DNA of 38,107 nucleotides, taken from NCBI GenBank assembly GCA_005808865.1, contig SYKU01000176.1:1-38107 (forward strand). The letters are read 5' to 3'. Below the pieces are notes generated by a model. That model ran no database searches. It saw only the letters and a list, made by a program, of their open reading frames with translations, and was not told where the DNA came from. The DNA comes from Acidobacteriota bacterium (GTDB lineage: Bacteria > Acidobacteriota > Terriglobia > Bryobacterales > Bryobacteraceae). The position numbers and the translations under genes were made by a program. Numbering within the stretch: the stretch's first letter is position 1; each line of letters opens with the position of its first letter. Below are positions 24,409-33,591 of this stretch, piece after piece.

Positions 24409-25722
24409 CTAATCCGAATCGATCTCAATGCTGTCTTCGGTGACGGCGCGCACCAAACCCGCGACGCTCGCGTGGATCGTCGCGCCCAAATCCTGTGCTC
24501 CCACGCGCGCGACCGCCTCTCCCCGCTTCACTCGCGCGCCGGCAGCCACGACCGGCGTCGCCGGCTTACCGGCATGCTGTTTCAAGCGCAACCAGACCCG
24601 CTTCGGCGCGGCCTCATTCGCATTGAACGGCGCTTCCGTTTCGTATTCTTCCACTTTGAGGCGTTTGCGCAACATTGAAAGCGGCACGCGCCGGTACTCC
24701 TTCATCGGATGCACGCGGACGGGTTTTTCCTGGACAAACCTGATTCCGGCCGCGCGTAAGCTGGTCTTTGCCGAGTCGCAAGCCTCCTTCGGGAAAAGAT
24801 CTTCCGGGCACGCATAGAGCGTACAGAGTCCGCAGGCGCAACAAAGCTCCGCCGACTGATTCCAGTTGTTCGCGCCCGTAAGCGTAAAGCCGAGGCTGCG
24901 CATCACCTTGTGCGGCTGCACATCGTAGCCGAGCAGAAAGCGCGGGCAGAATTCGGTGCAGTAGCTGCATTGGTCGCAGGCGGACTTGCCAATGCGCGCC
25001 ATCGCTTCGGCCGGCCGGCTTTTTCGCGTGATCAGATAATGGTTCTTCGGGAGAAGGATGAGGCCCGTTGTGGTCTTGGTGACTACATCGTCAACATCGA
25101 AGGACAGCTTGCCCATCATGATGCCGCCCACGAACATGCCGTATTCGGAGGTTGTGGACCCTCCGGCGTGCGCGATGAGGTCGCGAAACGGCGTACCGAG
25201 AGGCGCCCAGAAGGACTGAGGTTTACGGACGGCGCCCGTCACCGAGAGGAACTTGCGCGTGACGGAGCGCCCCTCGTTCGCCTCGGTGACGTTAAAGTAC
25301 GTCTCCACGTTGTTGACCACGCAGCCGACGGCGAGCGGGAGTCCAGCCGGCGGGATGAGCCGTCCGGTTGCGGAGTAGACCAGTTCGTATTCGTCGCCGG
25401 ACGGGTAGAAATCTCCGAGCAACAATAATTCAATACCCCGCGCTCTCGCTTCCGGCTCAATCGCGTCAATCGCCTCGCGGTTCTTCTCCTTGATTCCGAA
25501 CTTGCCGCGCTTCGCGCCCGTCGATTCCATCATGAGAGCCATGCCGGCGATGATTTCGCGCGGGTAGTGGCACATGATCTCGAAGTCCTTGTGAAGGAGA
25601 GGTTCGCATTCAGCGCCGTTCGCTAAAACGAACTCCGCTTGCGATGCAGCTTTCACATAAGCGGGGAAACCCGCGCCGCCGGCGCCCACTACGCCCATCT
25701 CCTTGAGGATTTCGCTTAGCAT
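24409..25722 (-). CDS. pduS: PduS/RnfC-like flavin and iron-sulfur electron transfer protein
   Basis: This 437-residue protein starts at ATG 25722 (a TTG 18 nt upstream is possible). The N-terminal SLBB/RnfC-type region has GVVGAGGAGFPAYVK for nucleotide/FMN binding and AVGCVVNNVETYFNV near 132-146. Two ferredoxin-like clusters follow: CDQCSYCTEFCP near 249-260 and CCACGLCTLYACP near 294-306. The C-terminal barrel (HAGKPATPVVAAGARVKRGE) is typical of RnfC/PduS. PduS is the NADH-dependent flavoprotein that reduces cob(III)alamin for diol dehydratase and docks to PduT. Here there is no cobalamin enzyme or adenosyltransferase gene. It is followed by the pduT-like and CxxU genes, so it probably feeds electrons to them. 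It diverges from the thioesterase gene across 83 bp. Confidence 0.88.
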   Translation of the reverse strand: MLSEILKEMGVVGAGGAGFPAYVKAASQAEFVLANGAECEPLLHKDFEIMCHYPREIIAGMALMMESTGAKRGKFGIKEKNREAIDAIEPEARARGIELLLLGDFYPSGDEYELVYSATGRLIPPAGLPLAVGCVVNNVETYFNVTEANEGRSVTRKFLSVTGAVRKPQSFWAPLGTPFRDLIAHAGGSTTSEYGMFVGGIMMGKLSFDVDDVVTKTTTGLILLPKNHYLITRKSRPAEAMARIGKSACDQCSYCTEFCPRFLLGYDVQPHKVMRSLGFTLTGANNWNQSAELCCACGLCTLYACPEDLFPKEACDSAKTSLRAAGIRFVQEKPVRVHPMKEYRRVPLSMLRKRLKVEEYETEAPFNANEAAPKRVWLRLKQHAGKPATPVVAAGARVKRGEAVARVGAQDLGATIHASVAGLVRAVTEDSIEIDSD

Positions 25723-25805
25723 TTGAAGGCCAAAGTCCAAGGGTAGCGGCGTGCTCCGGGCAATGCAACCTTGACACGCTCACGCGGATTCGGTTAGAAA
25801 CAGAC

Positions 25806-26333
25806 ATGCCCGAGGAACGAATCCCAACCCGCGCCCGCACCGTCACGTGGGAAGACCCGAAACCCGCCACGCGAAAAGCGCGCAAGATGTCCGGGAGCGA
25901 TTTCTTCGACGCACTTCGCCGCGGACATATACCCGAGCCGCCCTTCGGAAAGCTGCTGGGCATCGATGTTTTCGACGCCGGCGATGGACGTTTCGTCATG
26001 ACGCTTCAGCCCCAGGAGTTTCACTACAATCCCATGGGATGCGTGCACGGCGGCATTTTATCCACGCTGCTCGATTCCGTTATGTCGGCGGCGGTCCACA
26101 CCGCCCTCCCCGCCGGCCGGGGTTACATGACGCTTGAAATCAAGATCAATTTCATCCGCGCCGTGTTCGAACACACCGGGGAAGTGATGGCGGAGGGCAA
26201 GGTCGTTTCCCTGGGCTCGAAAGTGGCAACGGCGGAGGGCCGCATCACGGATGTGCAGGGCCGTATCTGCGCGACCGGATCGGCGACGTGTCTCATTTTT
26301 GAAGGAGTCAGCGCCAAGGTGGCGGAGGTCTGA
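25806..26333 (+). CDS. PaaI-type hotdog-fold acyl-CoA thioesterase
   Basis: This 175-residue protein carries the PaaI/YdiI signature NPMGCVHGGILSTLLDSVM at about 75-93: N75, H81-G82-G83, and the acidic D90 facing the thioester carbonyl. Its tail is of the family type (TLEIKINFIRAVFEHTGEVM, GRICATGSATCLIF). Members hydrolyse aryl- or acyl-CoA thioesters in the cytoplasm. The first 45 residues, basic and low in hydrophobics, are longer than usual, so a start at Met28 (about 25887) could also be right. It diverges from the pduS-like gene, and I see no functional link beyond possible shared regulation. Confidence 0.85.
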   Translation: MPEERIPTRARTVTWEDPKPATRKARKMSGSDFFDALRRGHIPEPPFGKLLGIDVFDAGDGRFVMTLQPQEFHYNPMGCVHGGILSTLLDSVMSAAVHTALPAGRGYMTLEIKINFIRAVFEHTGEVMAEGKVVSLGSKVATAEGRITDVQGRICATGSATCLIFEGVSAKVAEV

Positions 26334-27042
26334 GCCGGGGCGCCAGCGAAGCCGTCATTGGGCCGCAGAGGGCCGGTCCGGTGTCGTGACCGGCGGTGGA
26401 GTCGCCCCGCACGGCCAGCCCCGCCTGCCTGGAGACTGCCACCTTATACGCCGCCGGCGCAACTCGCCGTGAAGGAAGCAGCACTCGCACTGATATGCGG
26501 CCCAGCGGGATGGGCTAATATTCTGAAGCGGCTTCTTGCAACGAGGCCGGATGCAACTTGCCCCTGCCAGTGGGAAATCATCCTGAATCCGCAGACCGAG
26601 GACACTGAAAGCCTCATCTGCCAAGATTTCGTAAGTTCAAACCGCTTGAAGGTCAATTTGAGCATGCTGGTCCAACTTCATCACGTTCTCGGAACCTCGC
26701 TTTGCCTTTTTCACCAGTGAACCGGGGATCGCCCGGCAGGTTTGGCCTCTCGAAATCAGGCGGCTTCCATCGGGCTCCCATGTGAGCCTGCCAATAAACC
26801 GCATGTGCCCTGTCGTAAAGCACTGGATTCCTGAGCTCGTCCGTTGTACAACAAGACTGAGAGGTCATGTTGTTCCCTGATGGAAGGATTGTGGGAAACC
26901 TGCGGGAGTTTAATCGAACAGTCACACTGTTGTCGTGTTTTCAGCAGTTTGGAGAGGGGCTTAGGCGAGGCGTTTCAGGCTCCGTTTTTTAAGAGGCTAA
27001 CCCGCAGAAAACAGTGGGTCAATATTTCTGGAGAAAAAGCGC
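26334..27042. other. Long leader upstream of dnaB without a recognised gene
   Basis: About 700 bp without a supported gene. A minus-strand frame from ATG 26865 or an earlier start at 26925 down to 26653 (MTSQSCCTTDELRNPVLYDR, AHAVYWQAHMGARWKPPDFE) looks mildly protein-like but matches no family I know. The 3' part, from about 26850, is A/T-richer than its surroundings and probably holds the dnaB promoter. GGAG lies 10 nt before the dnaB start. Confidence 0.35.
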
Positions 27043-28437
27043 ATGACGAGTAGTAAGTTAGAACGGTCCATGTCGCCGTCTACTGGAATCGCCATCGAGC
27101 GGGGCCTTCCGTCGAATCTCGATGCTGAGCGTTTTGTGCTCGGCACAATCCTGGTAGATGAAACCCAGTACATCCAGACTGCGGGGACTCTGGACGCCGA
27201 CGACTTCAGCCTCGAAGCTCACCGCCGAATCTTTCTGCGGATGGGCGAACTGCATGTCCGGAATGAGCGCATCGACCGGGTGACTCTCGCCAATGAGCTC
27301 ATGCGGCACGGCCAGCTTGAATCCGTGGGCGGACTGACGTACCTGGTTTCGCTCGACGACGGATTACCTCAGATTTTCAACCTCGAGAGCTACGTTCGGA
27401 TCGTCAAGGACAAGTCCACGCTCCGCCGCATTATCCTTACGGCCCAGCAACTGATGAACCGGGCGATGTCCGGTGAAGAGGAACCGGACCAGATTCTCGC
27501 CGGCGCCGAAGAGTCCATGCTCAAGTTGGGCGAGGCTCGGGCGAAGACGGGTCTTGCGAGCCCCGCTCGCGTCATTGAAGAGTATCAGGGTGGCCTGAAC
27601 GCATTCCTCGATCCAAGCAAGCGCGTCAAGGGAATCAGCACCGGCTTCTACAAGTTGGACGAGATGACGGGCGGACTGCATGCCGGTGAGTTGATCATCC
27701 TGGCCGCGCGGCCCTCAATGGGAAAGACCGCTCTGGCGTTGAACATTGCCCAGCACGTGGCTACGAAACTAGCTCAGACCGTTGCGGTTTTTTCGCTGGA
27801 AATGTCCAAAGAGTCGCTGCTGACCCGTATGCTGTGCGCGACGGCCAGAGTGGACAGCCAGCGGTTCCGTGCCGGATATCTGAGCGGTGAGGAGAGGCGG
27901 CGGCTGCAAGCTGCGGCCGCCGAACTGGTTGAAGCGCCGCTGTTCATCGACGACACGGCTGGCGCGAACCTCATGGACATGCACGCCCAGTTGCGTCGAT
28001 TGAAGGCCGAACGGCAACTCGGTCTTGTAATCGTGGACTACCTGCAACTGATGAGCGGCCGCGGCCGTTTCGAGAACCGCAATCAGGAAATCAGCTCTAT
28101 CTCTCGCGGGATGAAACTTCTCGCGAAGGAACTGAACGTCCCCATGTTGGTTCTTTCGCAGTTGAGCCGGGCGCCGGAGACACGCCAAGGCGATCACCGT
28201 CCTCAATTGAGCGACCTTCGTGAATCGGGCAGTATCGAGCAGGACGCCGATCTGGTGGGCTTCATTTTCCGGGAGGAAGTGTACAAGCGCGATCGCGAGG
28301 ACCTTCGAGGCCTTGCGGAGTTGCTGCTCGCCAAACAGCGCAACGGCCCGGTAGGAAAAGTAGATCTAATATTCATGCATAGTCTTACGAAATTTGAGAA
28401 CCGTGTGGAAGATCTCGGCGAAGCACCGCCGGAGTAG
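27043..28437 (+). CDS. dnaB: Replicative DNA helicase DnaB
   Basis: This 464-residue hexameric helicase unwinds DNA at the replication fork. Its N-terminal domain (LPSNLDAERFVLGTILVDET, residues 22-41, to about 125) binds primase. The RecA-like domain starts near 197 (GISTGFYKLDEMTGGLHAGE). It has Walker A ARPSMGKTA at 222-230, catalytic Glu in FSLEMSKE, Walker B LVIVDYLQLM at 328-337, motif H4-like SQLSRAPETR and arginine-finger region DLRESGSIEQDADLV. The length is normal for bacterial DnaB. GGAG 10 nt upstream supports ATG 27043. It stands alone here, without the rplI or alr neighbours common elsewhere. The sequence is intact, so this is likely the chromosomal copy. Confidence 0.95.
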   Translation: MTSSKLERSMSPSTGIAIERGLPSNLDAERFVLGTILVDETQYIQTAGTLDADDFSLEAHRRIFLRMGELHVRNERIDRVTLANELMRHGQLESVGGLTYLVSLDDGLPQIFNLESYVRIVKDKSTLRRIILTAQQLMNRAMSGEEEPDQILAGAEESMLKLGEARAKTGLASPARVIEEYQGGLNAFLDPSKRVKGISTGFYKLDEMTGGLHAGELIILAARPSMGKTALALNIAQHVATKLAQTVAVFSLEMSKESLLTRMLCATARVDSQRFRAGYLSGEERRRLQAAAAELVEAPLFIDDTAGANLMDMHAQLRRLKAERQLGLVIVDYLQLMSGRGRFENRNQEISSISRGMKLLAKELNVPMLVLSQLSRAPETRQGDHRPQLSDLRESGSIEQDADLVGFIFREEVYKRDREDLRGLAELLLAKQRNGPVGKVDLIFMHSLTKFENRVEDLGEAPPE

Positions 28438-28846
28438 GCAGGGGATCGCGGATCCGGAGTCAGGCGTCGAATCGGGCTTCAGTGGTCCATGGTCCGAGCC
28501 GACTTGTGAGATCATCGGGTATGCGGCTTGCGTGCCGGCGGGAGCGGCATGAACCTCACACCGAAACCTAAAAGAAGCAACAATACTGCACACGAAGATC
28601 CAGCGCGGGCTATTCCGCCACCCGGTGAGGTGCTCGATCACAAGTTGCCATCATTGCGAAAGAAGGAGCGCGCGTGCAAGGCCGAAGCCGCGGTGAAGTC
28701 CGTTTCTATGGAGTCGCCGGTCGGGGGCTCGGTGTTGAAACATTCGGTGGGCGTCGTTGGTGCCAGAAACAAACGACATGCACGGTTGTTTTCGGAGAGA
28801 CATAAAAAGGAAGGGGAAAAGAAGGTCCCCTTGACCTATGGATGGG
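28438..28846. other. Non-coding stretch after dnaB
   Basis: No gene with family character is seen. A 124-codon plus-strand frame (28528-28902) is rich in Lys and Arg and lacks hydrophobic structure. It could hide an eroded antitoxin gene for the PIN remnant that follows, but no AbrB or ribbon-helix-helix motif remains. Confidence 0.35.
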
Positions 28847-29060
28847 ATGATCCTGCTTGGTACGAATGTATTCTCCGAGTTCAGTCAGCGAGGCGAAACT
28901 AAGCCTCAGGTGAAACTGTGCGGGCGCGGGCAGGAGAGCTTAACCTCTTTGGTATTGACGCCCTGCTCGCTGCAACCGTCCTCCATGACAAGCGTGGTGT
29001 CGTGTCACGCAACGTTGCCGATTTCCCGATTGCTGGAGCTTCCGCGATCAGCCAGCGGAA
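28847..29060 (+). pseudogene. Remnant of a VapC-like PIN-domain toxin
   Basis: The frame from ATG 28847 begins MILLGTNVFSEFSQRGETKP, matching the VapC opening MILLDTNVLSE. The first catalytic Asp is replaced by Gly. In another frame from about 28950, LNLFGIDALLAATVLHDKRG followed by VVSRNVADF matches the VapC C-terminal part (DALLAATA... TRNVRDF). Some 60 codons between these blocks are missing. It is an internally deleted and frameshifted ribonuclease-toxin gene. Confidence 0.6.
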
Positions 29061-29106
29061 AGTTCCCGGGATCTGGCGATGCTCCTTTTCGAGTGCGGAA
29101 CTACCG

Positions 29107-30009
29107 ATGCGTTACATAGCGGGACTGGTACTGTTGGCGGGACTCGGATGCACGCGCCCAGCGGCGAAGAAGCTCGCGGTGGACCCATCGCTTGCCCGTC
29201 TTGTTCCCGCCAATGCCGTTCTGCTTGCCGGTGTGCGCGTTCAGGAGCTCCGCGCGACGCCGCTCTATCGAAAGCTGGAATCGCGAGGCGGGTTCGGGGA
29301 GATGGCCGATTCCCTTGCGAAATCCGGTTTCGACGTGAGCAAAGATGTTTCCGGGCTGATCGTCGCAACGGACGGCTCTACCGCCGTCGTCCTGGCGACG
29401 GGACGCTTCAAGACCGCCGGCTTGGAGGGCCTGAAAAAATCGGAATACCGGGGTCGCACGATCTACGGCAACGGGGATAGCTCGTATACCGTGCTCGACG
29501 AAACTACCGCAGCGGCGGGAAGCGTAGACGCGGTCCGCGCGGCGATCGACCGGGCGGCAGCCGCGGGTGGATCGGGTAGCGCTTTGCTCACAGCAGCCGA
29601 GGGCCTCCCGCTAACCAGCCAGATCTGGGCTGTGGGGGCGGATCTCGGCGCATTGGCCGACCGGTATGTACCACGCGACGGCAACATAGCTAATGCGCGG
29701 CGGCTTCTGAAGTCCACCAGGAGCGTGACGTTCTCGGCGGATCTGAGGGCGGGTGTCAAGGCGACGATCACGGCGGCGTGCGGGACCGACCAGGATGCGA
29801 AGCTTCTGAACGACACCCTCCGTGGCATCCTCGGCCTGGGGCGGCTGAGCGTTCCGGAAGAGCGCCGGGAACTGCTTCGCGTCTACGACGGCATCAGAGT
29901 GCAGAGGCAGGAGTTAACGATCCGTGTGGAGATCGATGAACCCGGCGAGCTCATGGATGGCTTGATCGAGATGTTCACACCTCCGGCCACGGCTGTCGGT
30001 CGCCCGTAA
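29107..30009 (+). CDS. Uncharacterised lipoprotein
   Basis: This 300-residue protein starts at ATG 29107, where a lipoprotein signal begins (MRYIAGLVLLAGLGC, lipobox LAGLGC with Cys15). The frame upstream belongs to the PIN remnant. The mature part alternates short helices and strands (VDPSLARLVPANAVLLAGVR, YRGRTIYGNGDSSYTVLDET, GSVDAVRAAIDRAAAAGG), resembling the repeated ferredoxin-like layout of Acidobacteria and Planctomycetes proteins that sample a threshold value and a leave-one-out index. I do not recognise a named family. It should sit in the inner or outer membrane facing the periplasm. No operon partner lies within 100 bp. Confidence 0.6.
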   Translation: MRYIAGLVLLAGLGCTRPAAKKLAVDPSLARLVPANAVLLAGVRVQELRATPLYRKLESRGGFGEMADSLAKSGFDVSKDVSGLIVATDGSTAVVLATGRFKTAGLEGLKKSEYRGRTIYGNGDSSYTVLDETTAAAGSVDAVRAAIDRAAAAGGSGSALLTAAEGLPLTSQIWAVGADLGALADRYVPRDGNIANARRLLKSTRSVTFSADLRAGVKATITAACGTDQDAKLLNDTLRGILGLGRLSVPEERRELLRVYDGIRVQRQELTIRVEIDEPGELMDGLIEMFTPPATAVGRP

Positions 30010-30110
30010 TTGTCCGATGGCGAGGTTGTGAGGTTGTGAGAGCTTCAGTTAAGTTGGCGGACCTGCGACCGTGCACATGAGCCGCGCCGGCCAGCAGCCG
30101 AATCACCTGC

Positions 30111-31844
30111 TCACGCCAGACTGCCCCGTGTCTTCACAAACCGTTCAACGATCGCATCCGCGGCGCGGTAAGTGAGCGCCATCGCAGTCAGCGTCGGATT
30201 GCCCGATGGGTTTTGGGGAAATGCCGAAGAGCCGACCACAAAAAGATTGTTCGCGTGCCAGTGTTGTAAATACGAATTCACGACGCTCGACTCCGGCGAC
30301 GCGCCCATGATGGCGCCGCCCTGAATGTGCGTCGATTGATAGCGTGTGGCGTCATAGCTCTTCAAACCTGGAAACGGCGTCACCTCGCGCGCGCCCATCG
30401 CGCGGGCGATCCCCGTGGCTTTCTCCGCCATGAACTTGGCCATGTTGCGCTCGTTGTCGCGCCAATCCAGAGTAAGACGCAGAAGCGGATCGCCTTGCGC
30501 GTCCTTGTAAACGGGGTCGAGATCCATCACGTTTCCCTTGTAAGAAAGGTGTTCGCCGTAAAACGAAATGCGCCCGGTGCGGTCGTACGCGTCGAGGGCC
30601 GCTTTCTTCCACGCCGATCCCCAAGCGGCTTTCTGGCTCGGCGGCATCACGCCGAAATTCGCCATCGGACGGAAACCATAACACACGGTGTAGATGTGGC
30701 CGCCGCGCAGGAACGGGACGTTCGAATGGTCGAACACATCGGCGTCGAAATCGTTCATCGCGATGCCGGCCGAACCCGCGCCGATAAAGCGGTTGAGCGG
30801 CTTCTCCATAAACACCATCGCGGCGGGAATGGAGATCTGATGTGTCAGGTTCCGCCCCAGGTTCCCGTGCGGGTCAGCCACCTTCGAGAGCATCAGGAGG
30901 CGTGTGTTGTTGAGCGTCCATGAGGCGAGGAAAACGATGCCCGCCGGCTGGAACACTTCCTCCCCGGCGGCGTCAATATAGGTGACGCCGCGCGCCTGGC
31001 CGCCCTCGACCGTCACGCGCTTGACCCAGCAACCTGGGCGCAACGTGAAGTTCTTGCGCTTTGTTAGAAGCGGCATGAGCGTATTCGTGGGCTGCGACTT
31101 CGCGCCGATCATGCAGCCGTAGCGCTCGCAGTATCCGCAGTAGGAACAGCCCGCGCGCGACACGCCGTCCGGATTCGTGTAAGGCTCGCTCGTCGTCGCG
31201 GCCGGCAACGGATAGGGATGATAGCCGAGCGACCTGGTGGCGTCGCGAAACAGCGCCGCGAGGTACGGCATTTTCATGGGCGGCGTTGGATACTCCTCGC
31301 TGCGCGGGCCTTCGTAAATGTTGCCGCCTTCGATTAGCTTTCCTTTGAGATTGCCAGCCTTGCCCGAGATGCCCATCAGGCGCTCGGTGCGCGTGTAATG
31401 CGGCTCCAGCTCGGCGTAGGAAACGCCCCAGTCCTGGATGGCATGGTCTTCGGGCAAACGCTTCGCGCCGTATTTTTCTTTGGTCTTCGTGAGCAGGTCG
31501 AAGGAATCGGGAACATAGCGGTAGCTGATGCCGCTCCAGTGCTCGCCCGCGCCCCCAACACCCGCGCCCGGCAGGAACGAACCGTACTGGCGGACGGGCA
31601 GCGCGCGGTCGCGTTCGGAATGGCGGAACGTGACCGTTTCCTTCGAGATGTCCTGCATCATGCGCAACCGGATGGCGTAGTCAAGCTCATCCATGTTGTC
31701 AAGATAGTCGGATGTCCTGCGGGGCGCGCCGCGTTCGAGCACGACGACCGACATCGAAGTACGCGAGGCGAGCTGCTGCGCCATCAACAATCCAGTCCAG
31801 CCGCCGCCGACGATAACGGCATCCGCCGCCGGAAGGGTCTTCAC
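30111..31844 (-). CDS. GMC-family FAD oxidoreductase, gluconate 2-dehydrogenase large-subunit type
   Basis: This 577-residue flavoprotein has the FAD loop AVIVGGGWTGLLMAQQLA (9-26) and the substrate-domain GMC signature, with the catalytic-His region HIQGGAIMG and NPSGNPTLTAMALTY near the C-terminus. The cysteines C233, C236, C239 and C244 (GCSYCGYCERYGC) form a cluster like the iron-sulfur-binding group described in bacterial FAD glucose dehydrogenase alpha subunits. There is no signal peptide. The 4-nt ATGA overlap with the Tat-leader subunit 3 gene suggests the two are exported together in one complex. Such pairs oxidise sugars, often at C3 of glycosides, and pass electrons to a cytochrome c. 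No cytochrome gene is adjacent, so an unlinked one is probably used. Confidence 0.87.
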   Translation of the reverse strand: MKTLPAADAVIVGGGWTGLLMAQQLASRTSMSVVVLERGAPRRTSDYLDNMDELDYAIRLRMMQDISKETVTFRHSERDRALPVRQYGSFLPGAGVGGAGEHWSGISYRYVPDSFDLLTKTKEKYGAKRLPEDHAIQDWGVSYAELEPHYTRTERLMGISGKAGNLKGKLIEGGNIYEGPRSEEYPTPPMKMPYLAALFRDATRSLGYHPYPLPAATTSEPYTNPDGVSRAGCSYCGYCERYGCMIGAKSQPTNTLMPLLTKRKNFTLRPGCWVKRVTVEGGQARGVTYIDAAGEEVFQPAGIVFLASWTLNNTRLLMLSKVADPHGNLGRNLTHQISIPAAMVFMEKPLNRFIGAGSAGIAMNDFDADVFDHSNVPFLRGGHIYTVCYGFRPMANFGVMPPSQKAAWGSAWKKAALDAYDRTGRISFYGEHLSYKGNVMDLDPVYKDAQGDPLLRLTLDWRDNERNMAKFMAEKATGIARAMGAREVTPFPGLKSYDATRYQSTHIQGGAIMGASPESSVVNSYLQHWHANNLFVVGSSAFPQNPSGNPTLTAMALTYRAADAIVERFVKTRGSLA

Positions 31845-32500
31845 GCTTCGTCCTCGCTGGCTTTCACGGGTCTTCCGACGATCTGACGAAGACTTTGCGG
31901 TTTCGGACGGAACGGGTTCCCGTAGTGCGAGTCCACTTCTTCGAAATAGGTCATGCGGGGACCGGGAAAGCCGATTAACTGCCAGCCGATCATGTCGATA
32001 TTGCCGCCATGCATCGGGTCGCAGAACATGCCTTCGATGGTGTGGGTCTTCAGGAGTGCAAAAAAAGAAGTGGTTTCGATTTGTTTCAGACCGGCGTCCT
32101 GTTCCGGGGCCGAGAGCCTGGCGATCCCGGCGAGCCTCTTCAAACCTTCCCGGTAAATCTCGCGAGGCGTGGCTTTCCCCTGATAGCCCTGCTCCGGGAT
32201 TCCATTCCCGAAAGGGCCTTGGGTGTAGCGGTAACGGTCGCGTCCGTAGGGACCGGCAAGCTGGCGGTCGATATAGATGGCGACTCCGGCCTCATTCGCG
32301 CCGGGCCCCGCCTCATCCGCCGGGAAAATGCGCGCGGCGGCCGCCGCCACGTCGAGAGCTTCCGTTTCGGTGAAGAAACGCAGCGGAACGCGAACAGGTT
32401 TGTCCTGCGCGGCCACGACATACGGGCGCCGGTCGAGCGTGTACACGAGTGCGCCGCCGACGCTTGCGGCAGACACGGTGAGAAAGTGGCGTCGTTTCAT
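31841..32500 (-). CDS. Gluconate 2-dehydrogenase subunit 3-family protein, Tat-exported
   Basis: This 219-residue small subunit has a twin-arginine leader (MKRRHFLTVSAASVGGALVY). Family features are LRFFTETEALDVAAAAARIF PADE near 41-63, EAGVAIYIDRQLAG near 71 and EGMFCDPMHGGNIDMIGWQL IGFPG near 155-178. It acts as chaperone and export partner of the GMC subunit, which has no leader of its own. The start codons and stop overlap (ATGA) suggest translational coupling. It lies 10 nt after the Sec-exported Gfo/Idh/MocA gene, in the four-gene operon 34893-30111. Confidence 0.88.
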   Translation of the reverse strand: MKRRHFLTVSAASVGGALVYTLDRRPYVVAAQDKPVRVPLRFFTETEALDVAAAAARIFPADEAGPGANEAGVAIYIDRQLAGPYGRDRYRYTQGPFGNGIPEQGYQGKATPREIYREGLKRLAGIARLSAPEQDAGLKQIETTSFFALLKTHTIEGMFCDPMHGGNIDMIGWQLIGFPGPRMTYFEEVDSHYGNPFRPKPQSLRQIVGRPVKASEDEA

Positions 32501-32510
32501 ACCAGCGGCG

Positions 32511-33581
32511 TCATTTCAGTCGAATCACCTGCTTCTTCGCAACCGATTCTTTCGCCGCATCGATGATTTCGTTCACGCCGACATTGATATCGAGCGCGAC
32601 CATTCCTTCGATGGGCTGTTTGGTCCGCAGGCAATGGACCATGTAAGCGATTGGTTCGGAGCGCTCCGGCGCAAGGGCCCTGATATCGAGGCTCCGGCTC
32701 TGCGAATCTCTCGCCCGTCCAGTACGCAGTTCGACTTTGCCGTTTGTCATGTAAAGACTTCCTTTGATGCCAAACACCTCAAGGTCCTGGAAGCTTCGCG
32801 GCAGATCCCAACTTCCCTCGAAGATGCCGACGCCGTTCTTATACGAGAGAATCATCGAAGAATTATCCTCGACCTTCGGAAACGTTTCCGGGCGAAGTTG
32901 ATTCGTCTGTGCGTAAACGGTGTCCGGGCGTCCCAGATACCAGAGCGACCACAGCGCGTTGTAACAGCCGAAATCCATCAGCGCGCCGGCGCCGTTCTTC
33001 ACCGGGTCCGTGAGCCACGCGAAGAAAAAGCGGTTCAGACCGTTGTTCCCGCCAGGACCGCCGTGCCCCACGACGCCGCGCAGCCGCCACACCTGGCCGA
33101 CAGCGCCTTCCTTCGCCTGGTCGAATGCCGTGTAGTTCGAGGCCCACCACGCCATCTGATAATTCGTCAGCACCTTGATATCGTGCCTCTTCGCGAGGTC
33201 TCGAATCGCCCTGGCGTCTTCAAAGCCTGAAGCGAGCGGCTTCTCGAAAATCACGTTGATCCTGCGCGGGGCGCAGGCCTTGACGATTTCGAGGTGGCGG
33301 TTGTTCTCGACGAACGCCCAGACGATATCGGGTTTGGCGAGATCGAGGAGCTTGATGTAGTCGTTATAGAACGGCACCCCCGTCGCGCCGCGGCTGTTCG
33401 CTTCGGCGATGAGATCGGGTTCGGTTTCGTAGATCCCGACGAGTTTCGCGTCCTTGCCCTCGATCATCTTTCCGATGTGACCCCACACGTGCGAGTGCAC
33501 CATTCCGATGATGGCGATCTTGTACTGTTGGGCCGAGAGCGATGCCGCGGACAGCAGCGATACTGCGATGAACCTTTTCAT
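32511..33581 (-). CDS. Sec-exported Gfo/Idh/MocA-family oxidoreductase
   Basis: This 356-residue protein has a cleavable-looking signal peptide (MKRFIAVSLLSAASLSAQQ) followed directly by a Rossmann domain (YKIAIIGMVHSHVWGHIGKM). The usual GxGxxG is altered to GMVHSH. The catalytic-Lys motif is FEKPLA near 114-119, and the C-terminal alpha/beta domain includes GALMDFGCYNALWSLWYLG. Family members oxidise or reduce sugars and cyclitols with NAD(P). The exported model is Zymomonas glucose-fructose oxidoreductase, which keeps its NADP tightly bound. It is the second gene of the operon, between a Tat-exported relative and the GMC pair. A role in handling 3-keto-sugars made by the GMC enzyme is a reasonable inference. 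Confidence 0.85.
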   Translation of the reverse strand: MKRFIAVSLLSAASLSAQQYKIAIIGMVHSHVWGHIGKMIEGKDAKLVGIYETEPDLIAEANSRGATGVPFYNDYIKLLDLAKPDIVWAFVENNRHLEIVKACAPRRINVIFEKPLASGFEDARAIRDLAKRHDIKVLTNYQMAWWASNYTAFDQAKEGAVGQVWRLRGVVGHGGPGGNNGLNRFFFAWLTDPVKNGAGALMDFGCYNALWSLWYLGRPDTVYAQTNQLRPETFPKVEDNSSMILSYKNGVGIFEGSWDLPRSFQDLEVFGIKGSLYMTNGKVELRTGRARDSQSRSLDIRALAPERSEPIAYMVHCLRTKQPIEGMVALDINVGVNEIIDAAKESVAKKQVIRLK

Positions 33582-33591
33582 GGCGGATTTT

